Origin: Phyllobacterium myrsinacearum
GTDB taxonomy: Bacteria > Pseudomonadota > Alphaproteobacteria > Rhizobiales > Rhizobiaceae
Reading direction: 5' to 3'
Assembly (NCBI RefSeq): GCF_002980555.1
Contig: NZ_PVBT01000005.1
Span: 1-64,000, forward strand
DNA length: 64,000 nt
Of the stretch, positions 55,511 through 64,000 are shown piece after piece. The notes beneath the pieces were generated by a model. It had not been told where the DNA came from. It did not search any database and worked only from the letters and a program-made list of their open reading frames with translations. Each line of letters starts with the position of its first letter. The stretch's first letter is position 1. Position numbers and translations under genes: made by a program.

Positions 55511-56839
55511 TCAGCTTGCTTGGGAAAGAACAACGTCAGTTCTTGCAGCTATTGTGAGTGGCTGCTGCCGGCTAGATTTAAGCAATTCACCATAGAGAGC
55601 AAGGTGTTCCTGAGCACAGTCGATATAGTTCACGGGATTCCGGATAGTCTGATGCAAACGGTCCCAGATTGAGGTGTCGCTGAGTACTTCGGTGAACCGG
55701 TCGGCCAGGTCTTCGGCACTGCGCACACGGAAGTGAAGACCATCCAGCCCATCCCGGACTTTTTCGGCCATGCCGCCAATATTGGAACAGATCACCGGAC
55801 GCCGGTGGTGCAGCGCCTCCTGGATCACAATCGGCGAATTCTCCCACCAGATCGACGGCATCACCACCCAATCGACCGGCTGCATGAGACGCGGCATCTC
55901 GGCATTCTGGTAAGCGCCGTAAAAGCGCACGCGCGACCCCGCCTCTTCGATCAGTTTTCGCATGCGGTCCTGGAAGTCGCGCGGCTGCTTCTCCAGATTG
56001 CCGCCAAAAATCATCAGGCGCGAATCCTCGCCCCATGTTTCCTCAGGCACACGCGACACCGCATCGATCAGGACATCGATGCCCTTGAACGGGGTTATCT
56101 GCCCGAAATAGGCGAAGCGGTTGCGCCGCGGCCTTGGGCCCGCCAGCTCGCGCGGCGGTGTCACGCCATCGATGGCGATGCCATTCTCGATCACCCTCAG
56201 CTTGGCGGGATCAAGCCCCCACTCCTTGTATCGTCCGGCCAGGAATTCGCTGGGTGAGACAAAGGCATCGGCAAGCTCGAGCATGCCGCGGATGAAGCGT
56301 TCCCGCTTGAGGAAGCGGGCCGGGGGGACATCGGGAAAGCAGGCATGGCAATCGATGGGCGAAGCCTCGTTGCACAGCTTCGCCGAGCTTGCCTTCACCA
56401 TCTGCCCGTCATTGTTGCAGATCGACAGATATTCATGAAAGGTCATGAGAATGACGGCGTCGGGCAGCGCCTCGCGGATGGCATAAAGCGTTTCCAGCCC
56501 AAGTCCGAGCACATGGTGGAAATGCACCACCTGCGGATTGAGGTCGCGGACAAAGCGCAGGAGATCGCGGCGGATTTCATCGGTGTTCTTGTTTGACAGA
56601 TAGAAGTGGTCATATTCATCGGCGTGGAACAGGATTTCATCGCTGCTGCGCCGCATGCTCATCAGCGCCGTGGTGCCATGCCGCGGAATGGGATGCCCGG
56701 CGCGCGCCAGGTAGACGGACTGGACACCGGGCAGGCTGTTGAGCCCCTTGTGCAGATTATAGGATGCAATTTCGCCGCCTCCCAGGGAAATGCTGGGATG
56801 GGCGTGGGAAATCACCAGAACCCGAAGCCGTTCGGTCAT
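55511..56839 (-). CDS. GT4-family glycosyltransferase
   Basis: This 442-residue retaining glycosyltransferase has a GT-B fold. The N-terminus VLVISHAHPSISLGGGEIASYNLHKGL is the acceptor-side Rossmann domain, and FAYFGQITPFKGIDVLIDAV and MPSIWWENSPIVIQEALHHRRPVICSNIGGMAEKV form the donor site (E-x7-E motif region). A Cys-rich insert (CNNDGQMVKASSAKLCNEASPIDCHACFPD) is shared with the second GT4 protein of this cluster (59901-61160). The ATG at 56839 overlaps the upstream gene's stop by four bases; the open frame extends to 56998 but without this conserved start. Confidence 0.9.
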   Translation of the reverse strand: MTERLRVLVISHAHPSISLGGGEIASYNLHKGLNSLPGVQSVYLARAGHPIPRHGTTALMSMRRSSDEILFHADEYDHFYLSNKNTDEIRRDLLRFVRDLNPQVVHFHHVLGLGLETLYAIREALPDAVILMTFHEYLSICNNDGQMVKASSAKLCNEASPIDCHACFPDVPPARFLKRERFIRGMLELADAFVSPSEFLAGRYKEWGLDPAKLRVIENGIAIDGVTPPRELAGPRPRRNRFAYFGQITPFKGIDVLIDAVSRVPEETWGEDSRLMIFGGNLEKQPRDFQDRMRKLIEEAGSRVRFYGAYQNAEMPRLMQPVDWVVMPSIWWENSPIVIQEALHHRRPVICSNIGGMAEKVRDGLDGLHFRVRSAEDLADRFTEVLSDTSIWDRLHQTIRNPVNYIDCAQEHLALYGELLKSSRQQPLTIAARTDVVLSQAS

Positions 56840-59079
56840 GCTGTTTCCTCTGCAGAAACACTGCGCTTGTTGGAAAGATTGTTGGCCCAGCGCCCGTCGA
56901 AAACCTGCCGGTCGATGCGTTCGATGAGGGCAATGGTCGAGGCCTTGTCGGACACGGATATATCGTCGGACCCGAGCATCTGCGCCGACGGCAGCCAATA
57001 GGATTTCAGGCCCGCCTGCTTGAGCTTGAGGCCGAGGTCGAGGCCCTTTTCATGCGTGCCAAGATATCCGCGGGTAAAGCCGTTGACGGAGAACAAGGCG
57101 TTTCGCGGCAGGACGCAGCACTCGAATGTCGCCGTTGCCACTTCCGTCGTTTTCATCCCCGCCACGGCATCGATGGGATAGCCGGCATAACGGCTGATCA
57201 AGGCGCGGTCGGATTGCGCGCCCGCCACCCATGTTCCGGCCCAGCGAATGGAATCATCCTCATAGGCGAGCGTCGGAGACAGCACGCATTCCCCGCGGGC
57301 ATCATAGGCCGAGAGCAGTTTCTGGAACCATCCCGTGCTGCGCGGCAGGAGTGACGCGGCAAGAAAGACCACGCTTTCCGTGGAAACCGCCCGCGCGCCG
57401 ACCTCCATCGCATCATACAGATCCTCGGACCCGCTGGCGGAGACAAGGCGCACGCACAGCCCGTAGAAATCGGCCAGCCTGCGCAGTTGAACGCCAATAC
57501 GGTCAATGATATCAGTGGCCGCCGCAACGACAATCGGCGCCTCGCGCGTCTCCGGATCGAGCGCCAGCAGGGCGAGAAGCGGACCGATCTCCTCGACGCG
57601 TTCGTCCACACCGATGATCAGCGCCGGTCCGGCAGCATTTTCAAACGCGCCGAGATCAACGACGCCGAAAACCTCGGGAGCCGGCCGGCTGACGCCGCGC
57701 AACAGCGGAACAAGCTGCTGGTCAACGATGTGGCGCAGCGCCCAGGCGTTCGGATCGATGGCCCGAATCTGCCGGACAACCGCGTCGCGCGATGTGATCC
57801 GGGTCGGCGTCAAAGGCATGAAGGCCCGCCGGGAATCGCTCAGCTCCAATTCGATATAGAAGGGAGCCGTGCTGTCGCCCGCAAGCTCCGGGGCAAAGGC
57901 GACGAAGCCATGCGCATGGCGATTGGGGTCCAGCCCGGCATTGAATGGCGGCTGGTTGTCGAACTCCCGCGTCACATCCGCCCGGTCCACCCGGGTCCAG
58001 TTGCCGTCCAGCTGGATTTCGCCGCGATGGCGGCGCAGCTTGACCGACTGCACGTGATTATCGGGGTCGAGCAGCCAGCCGGAGACAAGCAGACCGCTGC
58101 CTTCGACACGAAACACATTGTCGATGCCCATGCGGACCGGAAAGGGAAGACTGGATATGGTTTCCGTGCCGTCGAAGCGGTTGGCGGCCGAACGCAGGCG
58201 AAGCAGAATCTCGGTCGAACTGCGCATGTTGGGCAGAATGGCCCGGACGTGGTTCGGGGTTTCCCGCGACCCGGCAAGCAGGCGGCGGTCATAAACCTCG
58301 ATAAACCGCCAGCCGCGCCGGCCGCGAAACAACAGGCGCTCGATGTCATTGGGCGAAATGGGCTCGTTCGCCAGCAGCAGCCCGGCAAAACCGGATGCCT
58401 GCTCGCTCACATCGGGGCGTGCGAAAACGCCGATGGCGCATTCGGCGAGGGATGGCGTGCGGCCGCTGATCAACAGCCGCGTGACGGAGGGTGTCAGGTC
58501 CTGTGCCCAGCCCTGCACGAAAATCTCGCCCTCGTCGCTGCCGCCGATCAACTCGATAACGCCATCGGAGCGCGCACCGGCCTGCAGCAGGATGGTAATG
58601 GCCGAAAGTTTCTTGCGGCTGATGGGACCGGAAATCAGCCCTTCAACCAGCCCGTCGATCGCACCCGGCAAATGCGCTCCGGCAAGATCGGCAATCATGG
58701 CCGCCAGATCGCCGATGGCGGCGGCACGCGCGGCAAACGAATAGCGGGATACCTTTGCCTTGTGCTGAAACATGATGGTCTTCAGCTGCACGCGGCGCAG
58801 CACGTTCGTCGGCACGATTGCGACAAATCCGTGCGTGCCGGCTGGCGACGGTGCCTTCAGCGGCCAATTGATGAAGGTCGCTTTGACACTCATGGCGGGA
58901 TCGCCATTGAGAAAGACCGTGAGCTGTTCGGGCGTATGGCCGCCGATGCCCATGATGAGCACCAGCGTATCCTCGACCGGGCAGCCGACAACCATTTCGC
59001 CTTCCATGACAATGGAATTGCGCTCCGGTGCCTTGGCGGTCTTGGGGACAGGCAGCAGTTTTTTGTCGTCGCGAGTCAT
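56836..59079 (-). CDS. Large GT2-like protein with GW modules, DxD motif lost
   Basis: This 747-residue protein has two copies of a beta-rich module (GW at about residues 190-191 and 334-335; second copy LLVSGWLLDPDNHVQSVKLRR). A third degenerate copy may lie near residues 25-90. The C-terminal part (about 470-700) aligns by eye with the GT2 domain of the neighbouring protein at 61999-64000. However, the donor/metal-binding N-S-D-V of that protein is replaced by A-A-S-L (about 574-577). It may be an inactive or scaffold glycosyltransferase. It overlaps the GT4 gene downstream and lies 11 bases after the small GW protein gene. Confidence 0.72.
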   Translation of the reverse strand: MTRDDKKLLPVPKTAKAPERNSIVMEGEMVVGCPVEDTLVLIMGIGGHTPEQLTVFLNGDPAMSVKATFINWPLKAPSPAGTHGFVAIVPTNVLRRVQLKTIMFQHKAKVSRYSFAARAAAIGDLAAMIADLAGAHLPGAIDGLVEGLISGPISRKKLSAITILLQAGARSDGVIELIGGSDEGEIFVQGWAQDLTPSVTRLLISGRTPSLAECAIGVFARPDVSEQASGFAGLLLANEPISPNDIERLLFRGRRGWRFIEVYDRRLLAGSRETPNHVRAILPNMRSSTEILLRLRSAANRFDGTETISSLPFPVRMGIDNVFRVEGSGLLVSGWLLDPDNHVQSVKLRRHRGEIQLDGNWTRVDRADVTREFDNQPPFNAGLDPNRHAHGFVAFAPELAGDSTAPFYIELELSDSRRAFMPLTPTRITSRDAVVRQIRAIDPNAWALRHIVDQQLVPLLRGVSRPAPEVFGVVDLGAFENAAGPALIIGVDERVEEIGPLLALLALDPETREAPIVVAAATDIIDRIGVQLRRLADFYGLCVRLVSASGSEDLYDAMEVGARAVSTESVVFLAASLLPRSTGWFQKLLSAYDARGECVLSPTLAYEDDSIRWAGTWVAGAQSDRALISRYAGYPIDAVAGMKTTEVATATFECCVLPRNALFSVNGFTRGYLGTHEKGLDLGLKLKQAGLKSYWLPSAQMLGSDDISVSDKASTIALIERIDRQVFDGRWANNLSNKRSVSAEETA

Positions 59080-59090
59080 CTATGCCGCCC

Positions 59091-59879
59091 TCAACGCAGA
59101 ACCCCGACGGCCATGAGCGCGCCCGCGGCAAACCCCACCAGGACGAACAGCAGCAGGAACAGCGGTCTGGCATCGCCGCCGGCGCGCTTGTGCAAAAGCT
59201 CCAGACGCTTCTCCAGTCCCGCCACGACACCGTCCATCCGCATCAGATGCACGTCGAGTTCCGTCATGCGCTGATTGAGGTCGCCGCGCAGCCCTTCGAT
59301 CGAACCGGCGACACCGCCGAGATCGCCCGGCGTTGCCCCGCCCGTACCATCGATGGTGGCGGCGGGCCGCTGCAGCGAACGCTGGCTGACCTGCAACTGC
59401 CGCTGGGCTGCCATCAGCATGTCGAGCTTGTCGAGAATGCGGGTCATCGGCGCGGCGATGAGCGCTTCGGCCGCCTGCTCATCCGGCTTCGGCACGCGCA
59501 AGGACTGCTCCACGCCTGCGCCGCTGATGGCCACGACAACCAGTTCACCGGCGCGCGCCGATGCAAACTGCGGCAGCATCACGTCAAAGGCATGAATGCC
59601 GTCGCCGACGCCGTTGCGCTTGAGGTCAGGGCGTTCCTTGTCGGCCACCGCCTCGGCAATCGGCTTGCCATCCAGCAGGACCCGAATGGTCAGCCTTGCG
59701 CCCGGCGCCTGCGGATCGAAGGCCCAGCCATAGAGCCGGCCGGCATCGACGGCATCCACGCGGCCCTTCAGGAGTTCGCCGCGCACCGCCTCGGTTTTGG
59801 CAGGTCTGGCATTGTCCTGTTCCGGGATCGTGGTCGGCTTCACGGAGGCCTGCGTCGGTACTTTGGTCACTATGGACAT
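59091..59879 (-). CDS. Small membrane-anchored protein with GW module and coiled coil
   Basis: I recognise no named family for this 262-residue protein. Residues about 38-125 form one GW module (LYGWAFDPQAPGARLTIRVLLDGKPIAEAVADKERPDL and GIHAFDV). A helical, probably coiled-coil stretch follows (about 140-230, with repeated Leu and Glu/Gln). A C-terminal membrane helix (LFLLLFVLVGFAAGALMAVGVL) ends the protein. It has no N-terminal signal, so the module is probably cytoplasmic and tail-anchored. It may organise the glycosyltransferases at the membrane; that role is inference from context. Confidence 0.65.
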   Translation of the reverse strand: MSIVTKVPTQASVKPTTIPEQDNARPAKTEAVRGELLKGRVDAVDAGRLYGWAFDPQAPGARLTIRVLLDGKPIAEAVADKERPDLKRNGVGDGIHAFDVMLPQFASARAGELVVVAISGAGVEQSLRVPKPDEQAAEALIAAPMTRILDKLDMLMAAQRQLQVSQRSLQRPAATIDGTGGATPGDLGGVAGSIEGLRGDLNQRMTELDVHLMRMDGVVAGLEKRLELLHKRAGGDARPLFLLLFVLVGFAAGALMAVGVLR

Positions 59880-59900
59880 GGAAGAGTCCTTTCTGATTGA

Positions 59901-61160
59901 TCAGGCAGCCTCGACACGGTCAAGCCGCAGCGTCTCGATCAGATCGAGATACCGTCCGGCTGTCGTGTCGATGGTGTCGGGGTGGCGTGCCCCAAGGGAA
60001 AGATGCGCGCGCAGATCGGCATCTTCGGCGATACGCCGCATGGCAGCTGCCAGTGCCAGCGGATCGTTCGGGGGGACGGTCAGGCCATTGACGCCATTCT
60101 CGATCATTTCGGCCATACCGCCAATATTGCTGGTGATGACGGGACACTCCTGGCCCTGGGCCTCCTGAATCACCAGCGGCGCGTTCTCCCACCAGATTGA
60201 CGGCATGATCGCACAATCGACGGCCGCAATGTGATTGCCGATATCCTCGCGCCGATAGGCACCGCGCCTCTGCACAAACGGTGCGGTTTCGGCAAAGAGC
60301 CTGTCAATATCGGCAACAAAGGTTTCACTCTGGAACGGCGCGGCACCATGGACACGCAGCTCGAAATCAAAGCCTTCGGCGATGAGCTGTTTCGCCGCCT
60401 CCAGAAGGACGGTCGTGCCCTTCCACGGGTTGAGATTGCCGAAATAACCGAAGACCGGCTTGCTGCGGGCCGGCGCAGCAGGCTTTGCCGCCAGCGGCCG
60501 CGCGGGCTGCCCGTTGGCGATGACATGGATCAGTTCTGCGGCAATCCCCCAATCCACATAGCGCTGCTTGAGAAATTCACTGGGGGAGACGAAGGCATCC
60601 ACCACGCTCAGAAGCGATTTGAGATGACGTTCGCGCAAAACGAACTTGTCGAGTGCGATGTCCTTGAAACAGCTGTGGCAGCGGTCCGGACTGGCGCCAT
60701 AGCAGAGTTCCTTGCCGCTTGTGCGCACCATCAGGCCATCGTGATGGCAGATGGGGTAATAATCGTGCAGGGTGAGGACAATGCGGCATTCCGGCAAGGT
60801 CTGGCGGACAATATGCGGGAATTCCGCGCCCAGCAGCAGCAGATGATGCAGGTGGACAACATCCGGCTTGAAATCCCTCAGCAGTTCGACAATGTCGGGG
60901 ACAATGCCGTAGAGATCGACCTGACTCATGAAGAACCGGTCGAAATGGCCGGACCACAGCAGGATTTCATCGCCCTTGTCGCCGATGCTCTGAAAGCTCG
61001 TGCCAGGTCTGGCTTCCCGGTGAATGTGATTGGTCGCACCGAGAAACAGGGCTTCACATCCCGCCCTCTGATAGGCGCGGAAAAGATCGTGCGCGAAGAT
61101 TTCCGTGCCGCCGGGATGCAGGGACGGATGATTGTGGGCCGCAACGAGAACACGGGCCAT
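59901..61160 (-). CDS. GT4-family glycosyltransferase
   Basis: This 419-residue GT-B fold glycosyltransferase starts MARVLVAAHNHPSLHPGGTEIFAHDLFRAYQRAGCEA at the ATG 61160. The donor-site region reads FGYFGNLNPWKGTTVLLEAAKQL and IMPSIWWENAPLVIQEAQGQECPVITSNIGGMAEMI. The insert CHHDGLMVRTSGKELCYGASPDRCHSCFKD parallels the one in the GT4 protein at 55511-56839, so the two are close paralogues. Its ATG overlaps the methyltransferase stop (TAATG). The open frame extends further up but only inside the methyltransferase gene. Confidence 0.9.
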   Translation of the reverse strand: MARVLVAAHNHPSLHPGGTEIFAHDLFRAYQRAGCEALFLGATNHIHREARPGTSFQSIGDKGDEILLWSGHFDRFFMSQVDLYGIVPDIVELLRDFKPDVVHLHHLLLLGAEFPHIVRQTLPECRIVLTLHDYYPICHHDGLMVRTSGKELCYGASPDRCHSCFKDIALDKFVLRERHLKSLLSVVDAFVSPSEFLKQRYVDWGIAAELIHVIANGQPARPLAAKPAAPARSKPVFGYFGNLNPWKGTTVLLEAAKQLIAEGFDFELRVHGAAPFQSETFVADIDRLFAETAPFVQRRGAYRREDIGNHIAAVDCAIMPSIWWENAPLVIQEAQGQECPVITSNIGGMAEMIENGVNGLTVPPNDPLALAAAMRRIAEDADLRAHLSLGARHPDTIDTTAGRYLDLIETLRLDRVEAA

Positions 61161-62002
61161 TATCTGTCGCCTCCGGGACCGGCAATGAAAACGTCCTGAT
61201 AATGATCGGCGGCAACACCGCGCCAGTGCCCGAGCGACTTGCTGAAAACCTGCAGCCCGGCCCGCGCCAGCGCGCGATCCAGAAACCCGTCGTCGAAGCC
61301 GACCGCGGCGAGGGGCGGCAGTTCCGGCACGAACCAGCACGGCCCCTCATCATAGCGCTGGAAACCCAGGCGCCTGTCGCGCTTGCCCAGCGGATTGTCG
61401 GCAGCCGTCTTGTCGACCACGAACGCCGTCATGAACAGGCGCCCGCCGGGCGCAAGCACCCGCGCCACTTCCCGCAGGTAGACGCTGACTTCCTCGTCGG
61501 GAAGATGCGTGACCACCGAAGTCATGATGACGAAATCAAACTGCTTGTCCTCGAAGGGCAAGCGGAGCGTGAGACCGTCGATTGCCCCCTTCGGATTGTA
61601 CAGGGAATGAGCAATATCCATGTAGCGGAATTCGAAATTCGGATAGACCGGCGTGATCTTCTGCTGGCACCAGTTGATGCCGCCGGACACCGGATCGATG
61701 CCGCAATAGCTGCCCTTGGCCGGATCGATATATTGCGTGAGCGGCACCGCCATGCGGCCGATGCCGCTGCCGATATCAAGCACGCGGCTGTCCGGCCGCA
61801 ATCCGCCCTTGCGGATGAAATGGCCGAGAAACTCCGAGCCAACCGCCTGGAAATCGCCATCGCCGACAAACACGCTGTCCGGATCGGGACAGGGCAGGAA
61901 CCGGTTGCGCCGGACGGCTTCCATCAGCCAGTCGACATACTCGTCGTGCACGGGGCTGATCGGCTCGGCCTGGGCGTTCTTGAGTGCGATAACTTCGGTC
62001 AA
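61160..62002 (-). CDS. SAM-dependent methyltransferase (class I)
   Basis: This 280-residue methyltransferase has the SAM-binding motif VLDIGSGIGRMAVPL (about 85-100), an acidic residue in GIDPVSGGINWCQ, and motif IV-like FDFVIMTSVVTHLP. The start is a TTG at 62002 with AAGGAG six bases upstream, overlapping the upstream GT2 stop (TTGA). Acceptor is unknown; in this cluster a sugar hydroxyl on the growing glycan is likely. Confidence 0.88.
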   Translation of the reverse strand: MTEVIALKNAQAEPISPVHDEYVDWLMEAVRRNRFLPCPDPDSVFVGDGDFQAVGSEFLGHFIRKGGLRPDSRVLDIGSGIGRMAVPLTQYIDPAKGSYCGIDPVSGGINWCQQKITPVYPNFEFRYMDIAHSLYNPKGAIDGLTLRLPFEDKQFDFVIMTSVVTHLPDEEVSVYLREVARVLAPGGRLFMTAFVVDKTAADNPLGKRDRRLGFQRYDEGPCWFVPELPPLAAVGFDDGFLDRALARAGLQVFSKSLGHWRGVAADHYQDVFIAGPGGDR

Positions 62003-64000
62003 GCAGCGCTCCTTTCAGACTTTGCCGCGATGAAGGGCGCAACCGTGTCTTGCGCCGCTTCATCACGGTACGTCGTCATCAATTCCGTTATGTCGTCGTT
62101 CCAGCGCTGGGTGTGCAGCCATGAATTGTACTGGCTTGCCAGCCCCCGCATGTAATCGGCACTGCGGCGGATGGACCGCCGCTCGAAGTGATAGAGGGAC
62201 ACATCAGGCGCATAGGCGATGTGGAAGCCGATCTGACGAATTTTCAGGCACAGGTCGCTGTCTTCGTAGTCGCCGATAATGTAGTCCTCGGTAAAACCGC
62301 CGACGAGATCGTAGATGTCCTTGCGTGTCACAAGGCAGGCTCCGGTCACTCCCGGCACGGTGCGGGGGACCCGCGCCGGCGCATAGGCGCCCGGCATGCC
62401 CTTGTAGAAATGATGGTTGAGCCAGATACCTTTCTGGTCGCGGGCAAAGTAAAGCCCGGCGTGCTGCAGCGAACCATCCTCGAACAACAGGCGCGGTCCG
62501 ATGGCACCCAGCTTCTTCTGGTCGAGCAGCGGCTGCGTCAGGGCCTGGAGCCAGCCATTGGCACAGGGCACCACATCGGAATTGAGCATGACCAGCATGG
62601 TCCCGTTGGCGAAGCCCGCTCCGGCATTGCAGGCACGGGCATAGCCGCTGTTGCGGTTCATCGTCACCAGCCGGAAGGGCAGGCCGTGCAAGATGTGCAG
62701 CCCGCCCAGCATGTGCTCCGTATCGTCCTGGATTTCCGGGGAATCGAGCACAAAGATCAGCTCGGCATTGGCAACGAGCCACGGATCGGTGGCCATCGCC
62801 GAAAACTGGAAGCGCAGGAAATCCAGGTTGCGATAGAGCGGAATGACAATCGACACGGCAGGCGCAGCGGGCAGGGCGCCGTATTCCTTGGTGTCGGCCA
62901 CCTTCACCGTCTTGCCGAGCCTGTGTTCGACCTCCTGCAGGGCAGGGGCGAGAATATTCTCGAAGACCTGATCGCGCGCGTGCTGCGGCGGCACTGCCCG
63001 CAGAATGCGGTTGCGCTGGGCGGATGCTTCGAATGGCTGCAACGGCGGCACCAGTGCGGCCGTTGCGCCGGACGCCAGCCGCATCTGGAAGCGCGGCTGC
63101 AGCAGGGGGCCAAGGTTTTTGCTCTGGGGAAGCCAGGCGACAAAACCCGTTACATCCGCGCCGAATCCGTCTTCCCGTTCCCCTGTCTTGCCGGGAAACT
63201 TGTAGAAATTGGGCTGCAGCGGCAAAGCCCCGCTGCTGCCGGAAAGATATTCAACGCCCGACAGCATGGCGGAGGGATCGTGGCTCCAGCCGCCCACCAG
63301 CAGGCCGCCCTGAAGCGCGAGGGCAAGATCGATCTCGGCAGCCGGATGCGTTGCGGATTTTGCGATCTGGCGCACCGTCAATGGTGCGCGCGTCTGCATG
63401 TCGATGGCCGTGGCAAGCCCGGGGCCGGTCGCCTGCGCCATTTCCCGGATGAGAAACTCGCGCAGATCCATGTCCCCATGGCGCTTCGCCCACCACTTTT
63501 CAAAATCGGCGGGCTGGCCGTCCCCGTCGGAGAGCCTGCGCACCGCAACGCCGTTCCTGCCGGAAAAGACCAGATGCAAAGACTGCGGCAGCGGACGGAG
63601 AGATTCAACCAGAAGGTGACACGGTTGCCCGCCGCGTTTCGACTGGGTTCCCATGACAAGCCGCGTCGGCAGGATCGTCACCGCGCTTGGACTGATGGCA
63701 TAGATCGTGGTGATTTCGCCCAGGACCGGATCAATCGCCGTTTCCAGCAGATATTGACCGTCGATGGGTTGGCCGCACAGGCGCGCCGGGCGCGGCTCGG
63801 GTGCCAGCGCCAGCATGATTTCACGCGCCGCGCTGGCAAAGATCTGGTTTTGCGAAAGCCGGAACGTACTGCGCCACGTGCTCAGCACATTGTTGAGCAG
63901 CTTGATGTGCCCGGCAGCCGACAGATTGGCGACGGCGCTGTTGACGTCAAAGGATGCCAGCTCATCGGCGGGATACAGGATGGTCTGCGCCGTTGGCCCG
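61999..64000 (-). CDS. GT2-family glycosyltransferase with GW module, 5' end outside window
   Basis: The reading frame is open without a stop from the window edge to 61999, so the N-terminus is missing; a GTG at 63888 is only an internal possible start. One GW module is seen (LLVGGWSHDPSAMLSGVEYL, around base 63290). A GT2 domain follows: VSIVIPLYRNLDFLRFQFSAM, then the D-x-D-type motif in MLNSDVVP (around base 62575), and IGDYEDSDLCLKIRQIGFHIAY with the catalytic acidic region. It is an inverting glycosyltransferase of the rhamnosyl/galactofuranosyl-like type. It overlaps the methyltransferase start by four bases. Confidence 0.88.
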   Translation of the reverse strand, partial: GPTAQTILYPADELASFDVNSAVANLSAAGHIKLLNNVLSTWRSTFRLSQNQIFASAAREIMLALAPEPRPARLCGQPIDGQYLLETAIDPVLGEITTIYAISPSAVTILPTRLVMGTQSKRGGQPCHLLVESLRPLPQSLHLVFSGRNGVAVRRLSDGDGQPADFEKWWAKRHGDMDLREFLIREMAQATGPGLATAIDMQTRAPLTVRQIAKSATHPAAEIDLALALQGGLLVGGWSHDPSAMLSGVEYLSGSSGALPLQPNFYKFPGKTGEREDGFGADVTGFVAWLPQSKNLGPLLQPRFQMRLASGATAALVPPLQPFEASAQRNRILRAVPPQHARDQVFENILAPALQEVEHRLGKTVKVADTKEYGALPAAPAVSIVIPLYRNLDFLRFQFSAMATDPWLVANAELIFVLDSPEIQDDTEHMLGGLHILHGLPFRLVTMNRNSGYARACNAGAGFANGTMLVMLNSDVVPCANGWLQALTQPLLDQKKLGAIGPRLLFEDGSLQHAGLYFARDQKGIWLNHHFYKGMPGAYAPARVPRTVPGVTGACLVTRKDIYDLVGGFTEDYIIGDYEDSDLCLKIRQIGFHIAYAPDVSLYHFERRSIRRSADYMRGLASQYNSWLHTQRWNDDITELMTTYRDEAAQDTVAPFIAAKSERSAA

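Noticed and set aside
57487-59274. A 595-codon plus-strand open frame opposite the large GT2-like gene
   Set aside because: Antisense shadow; the minus-strand protein has modular structure and fits its operon by overlapping starts and stops.

Overview
The window is high-GC alphaproteobacterial DNA, most likely from a member of the Hyphomicrobiales (Brucellaceae, Rhizobiaceae or Phyllobacteriaceae). The left edge is the replication and partition locus of a repABC secondary replicon (chromid or megaplasmid): the first 12 codons of repC, an antisense RNA gene in the repC-repB gap, then repB and repA, all read leftwards. The rhizobial pcaDCHGB order with its PcaQ box and the efeUOBM and cydDCABX operons fit this placement. 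No rRNA, tRNA, insertion sequence, prophage or CRISPR array was seen.

Layout. 1-2.8 kb: repABC with RepB-site-like palindromes. 2.8-4.6 kb: a membrane diguanylate cyclase. 5.0-12.0 kb: a cytochrome bd oxidase operon (GbsR/MarR-like regulator, cydD, cydC, cydA, cydB, cydX) behind a 20-bp perfect palindrome. 12.1-16.5 kb: an EfeUOBM iron-uptake operon with an Irr-type (ICE) inverted repeat. 16.6-28.0 kb: a fused 5-oxoprolinase/hydantoinase gene diverging from an operon of a MarR-like regulator, a complete dipeptide-type ABC transporter and an M14 zinc carboxypeptidase-like enzyme. 28.0-33.5 kb: a branched-chain-type ABC transporter with an alpha/beta hydrolase.

33.6-45.1 kb is a full protocatechuate/4-hydroxybenzoate beta-ketoadipate pathway: pcaDCHGB with divergent pcaQ, pobA with divergent pobR, pcaR and divergent pcaIJF. 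An APH(3')-II-type aminoglycoside phosphotransferase gene is lodged in the middle. 45.1-53.1 kb is an amide-utilisation operon: AmiC-like sensor, AmiR-like ANTAR antiterminator, a dipeptide-type ABC transporter and an acetamidase/formamidase. Its leader holds a consensus promoter, a strong intrinsic terminator and a competing hairpin. 53.1-64.0 kb is a polysaccharide cluster: galE, a pyruvyl transferase-like protein, two GT4 enzymes, two large GT2-type proteins, a methyltransferase and a small membrane-anchored protein. Three of these proteins share a recurring module with a GW-x-x-D core. The last gene runs off the right edge.

The genes form self-contained units: replication; microaerobic respiration and iron; peptide or pyroglutamate scavenging; aromatic degradation with its own uptake; amide scavenging under RNA-level control; and surface glycan assembly. 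The best candidates for undescribed biology are the ANTAR-controlled amide transporter operon, the oxoprolinase/M14/ABC divergon and the GW-module glycan proteins.
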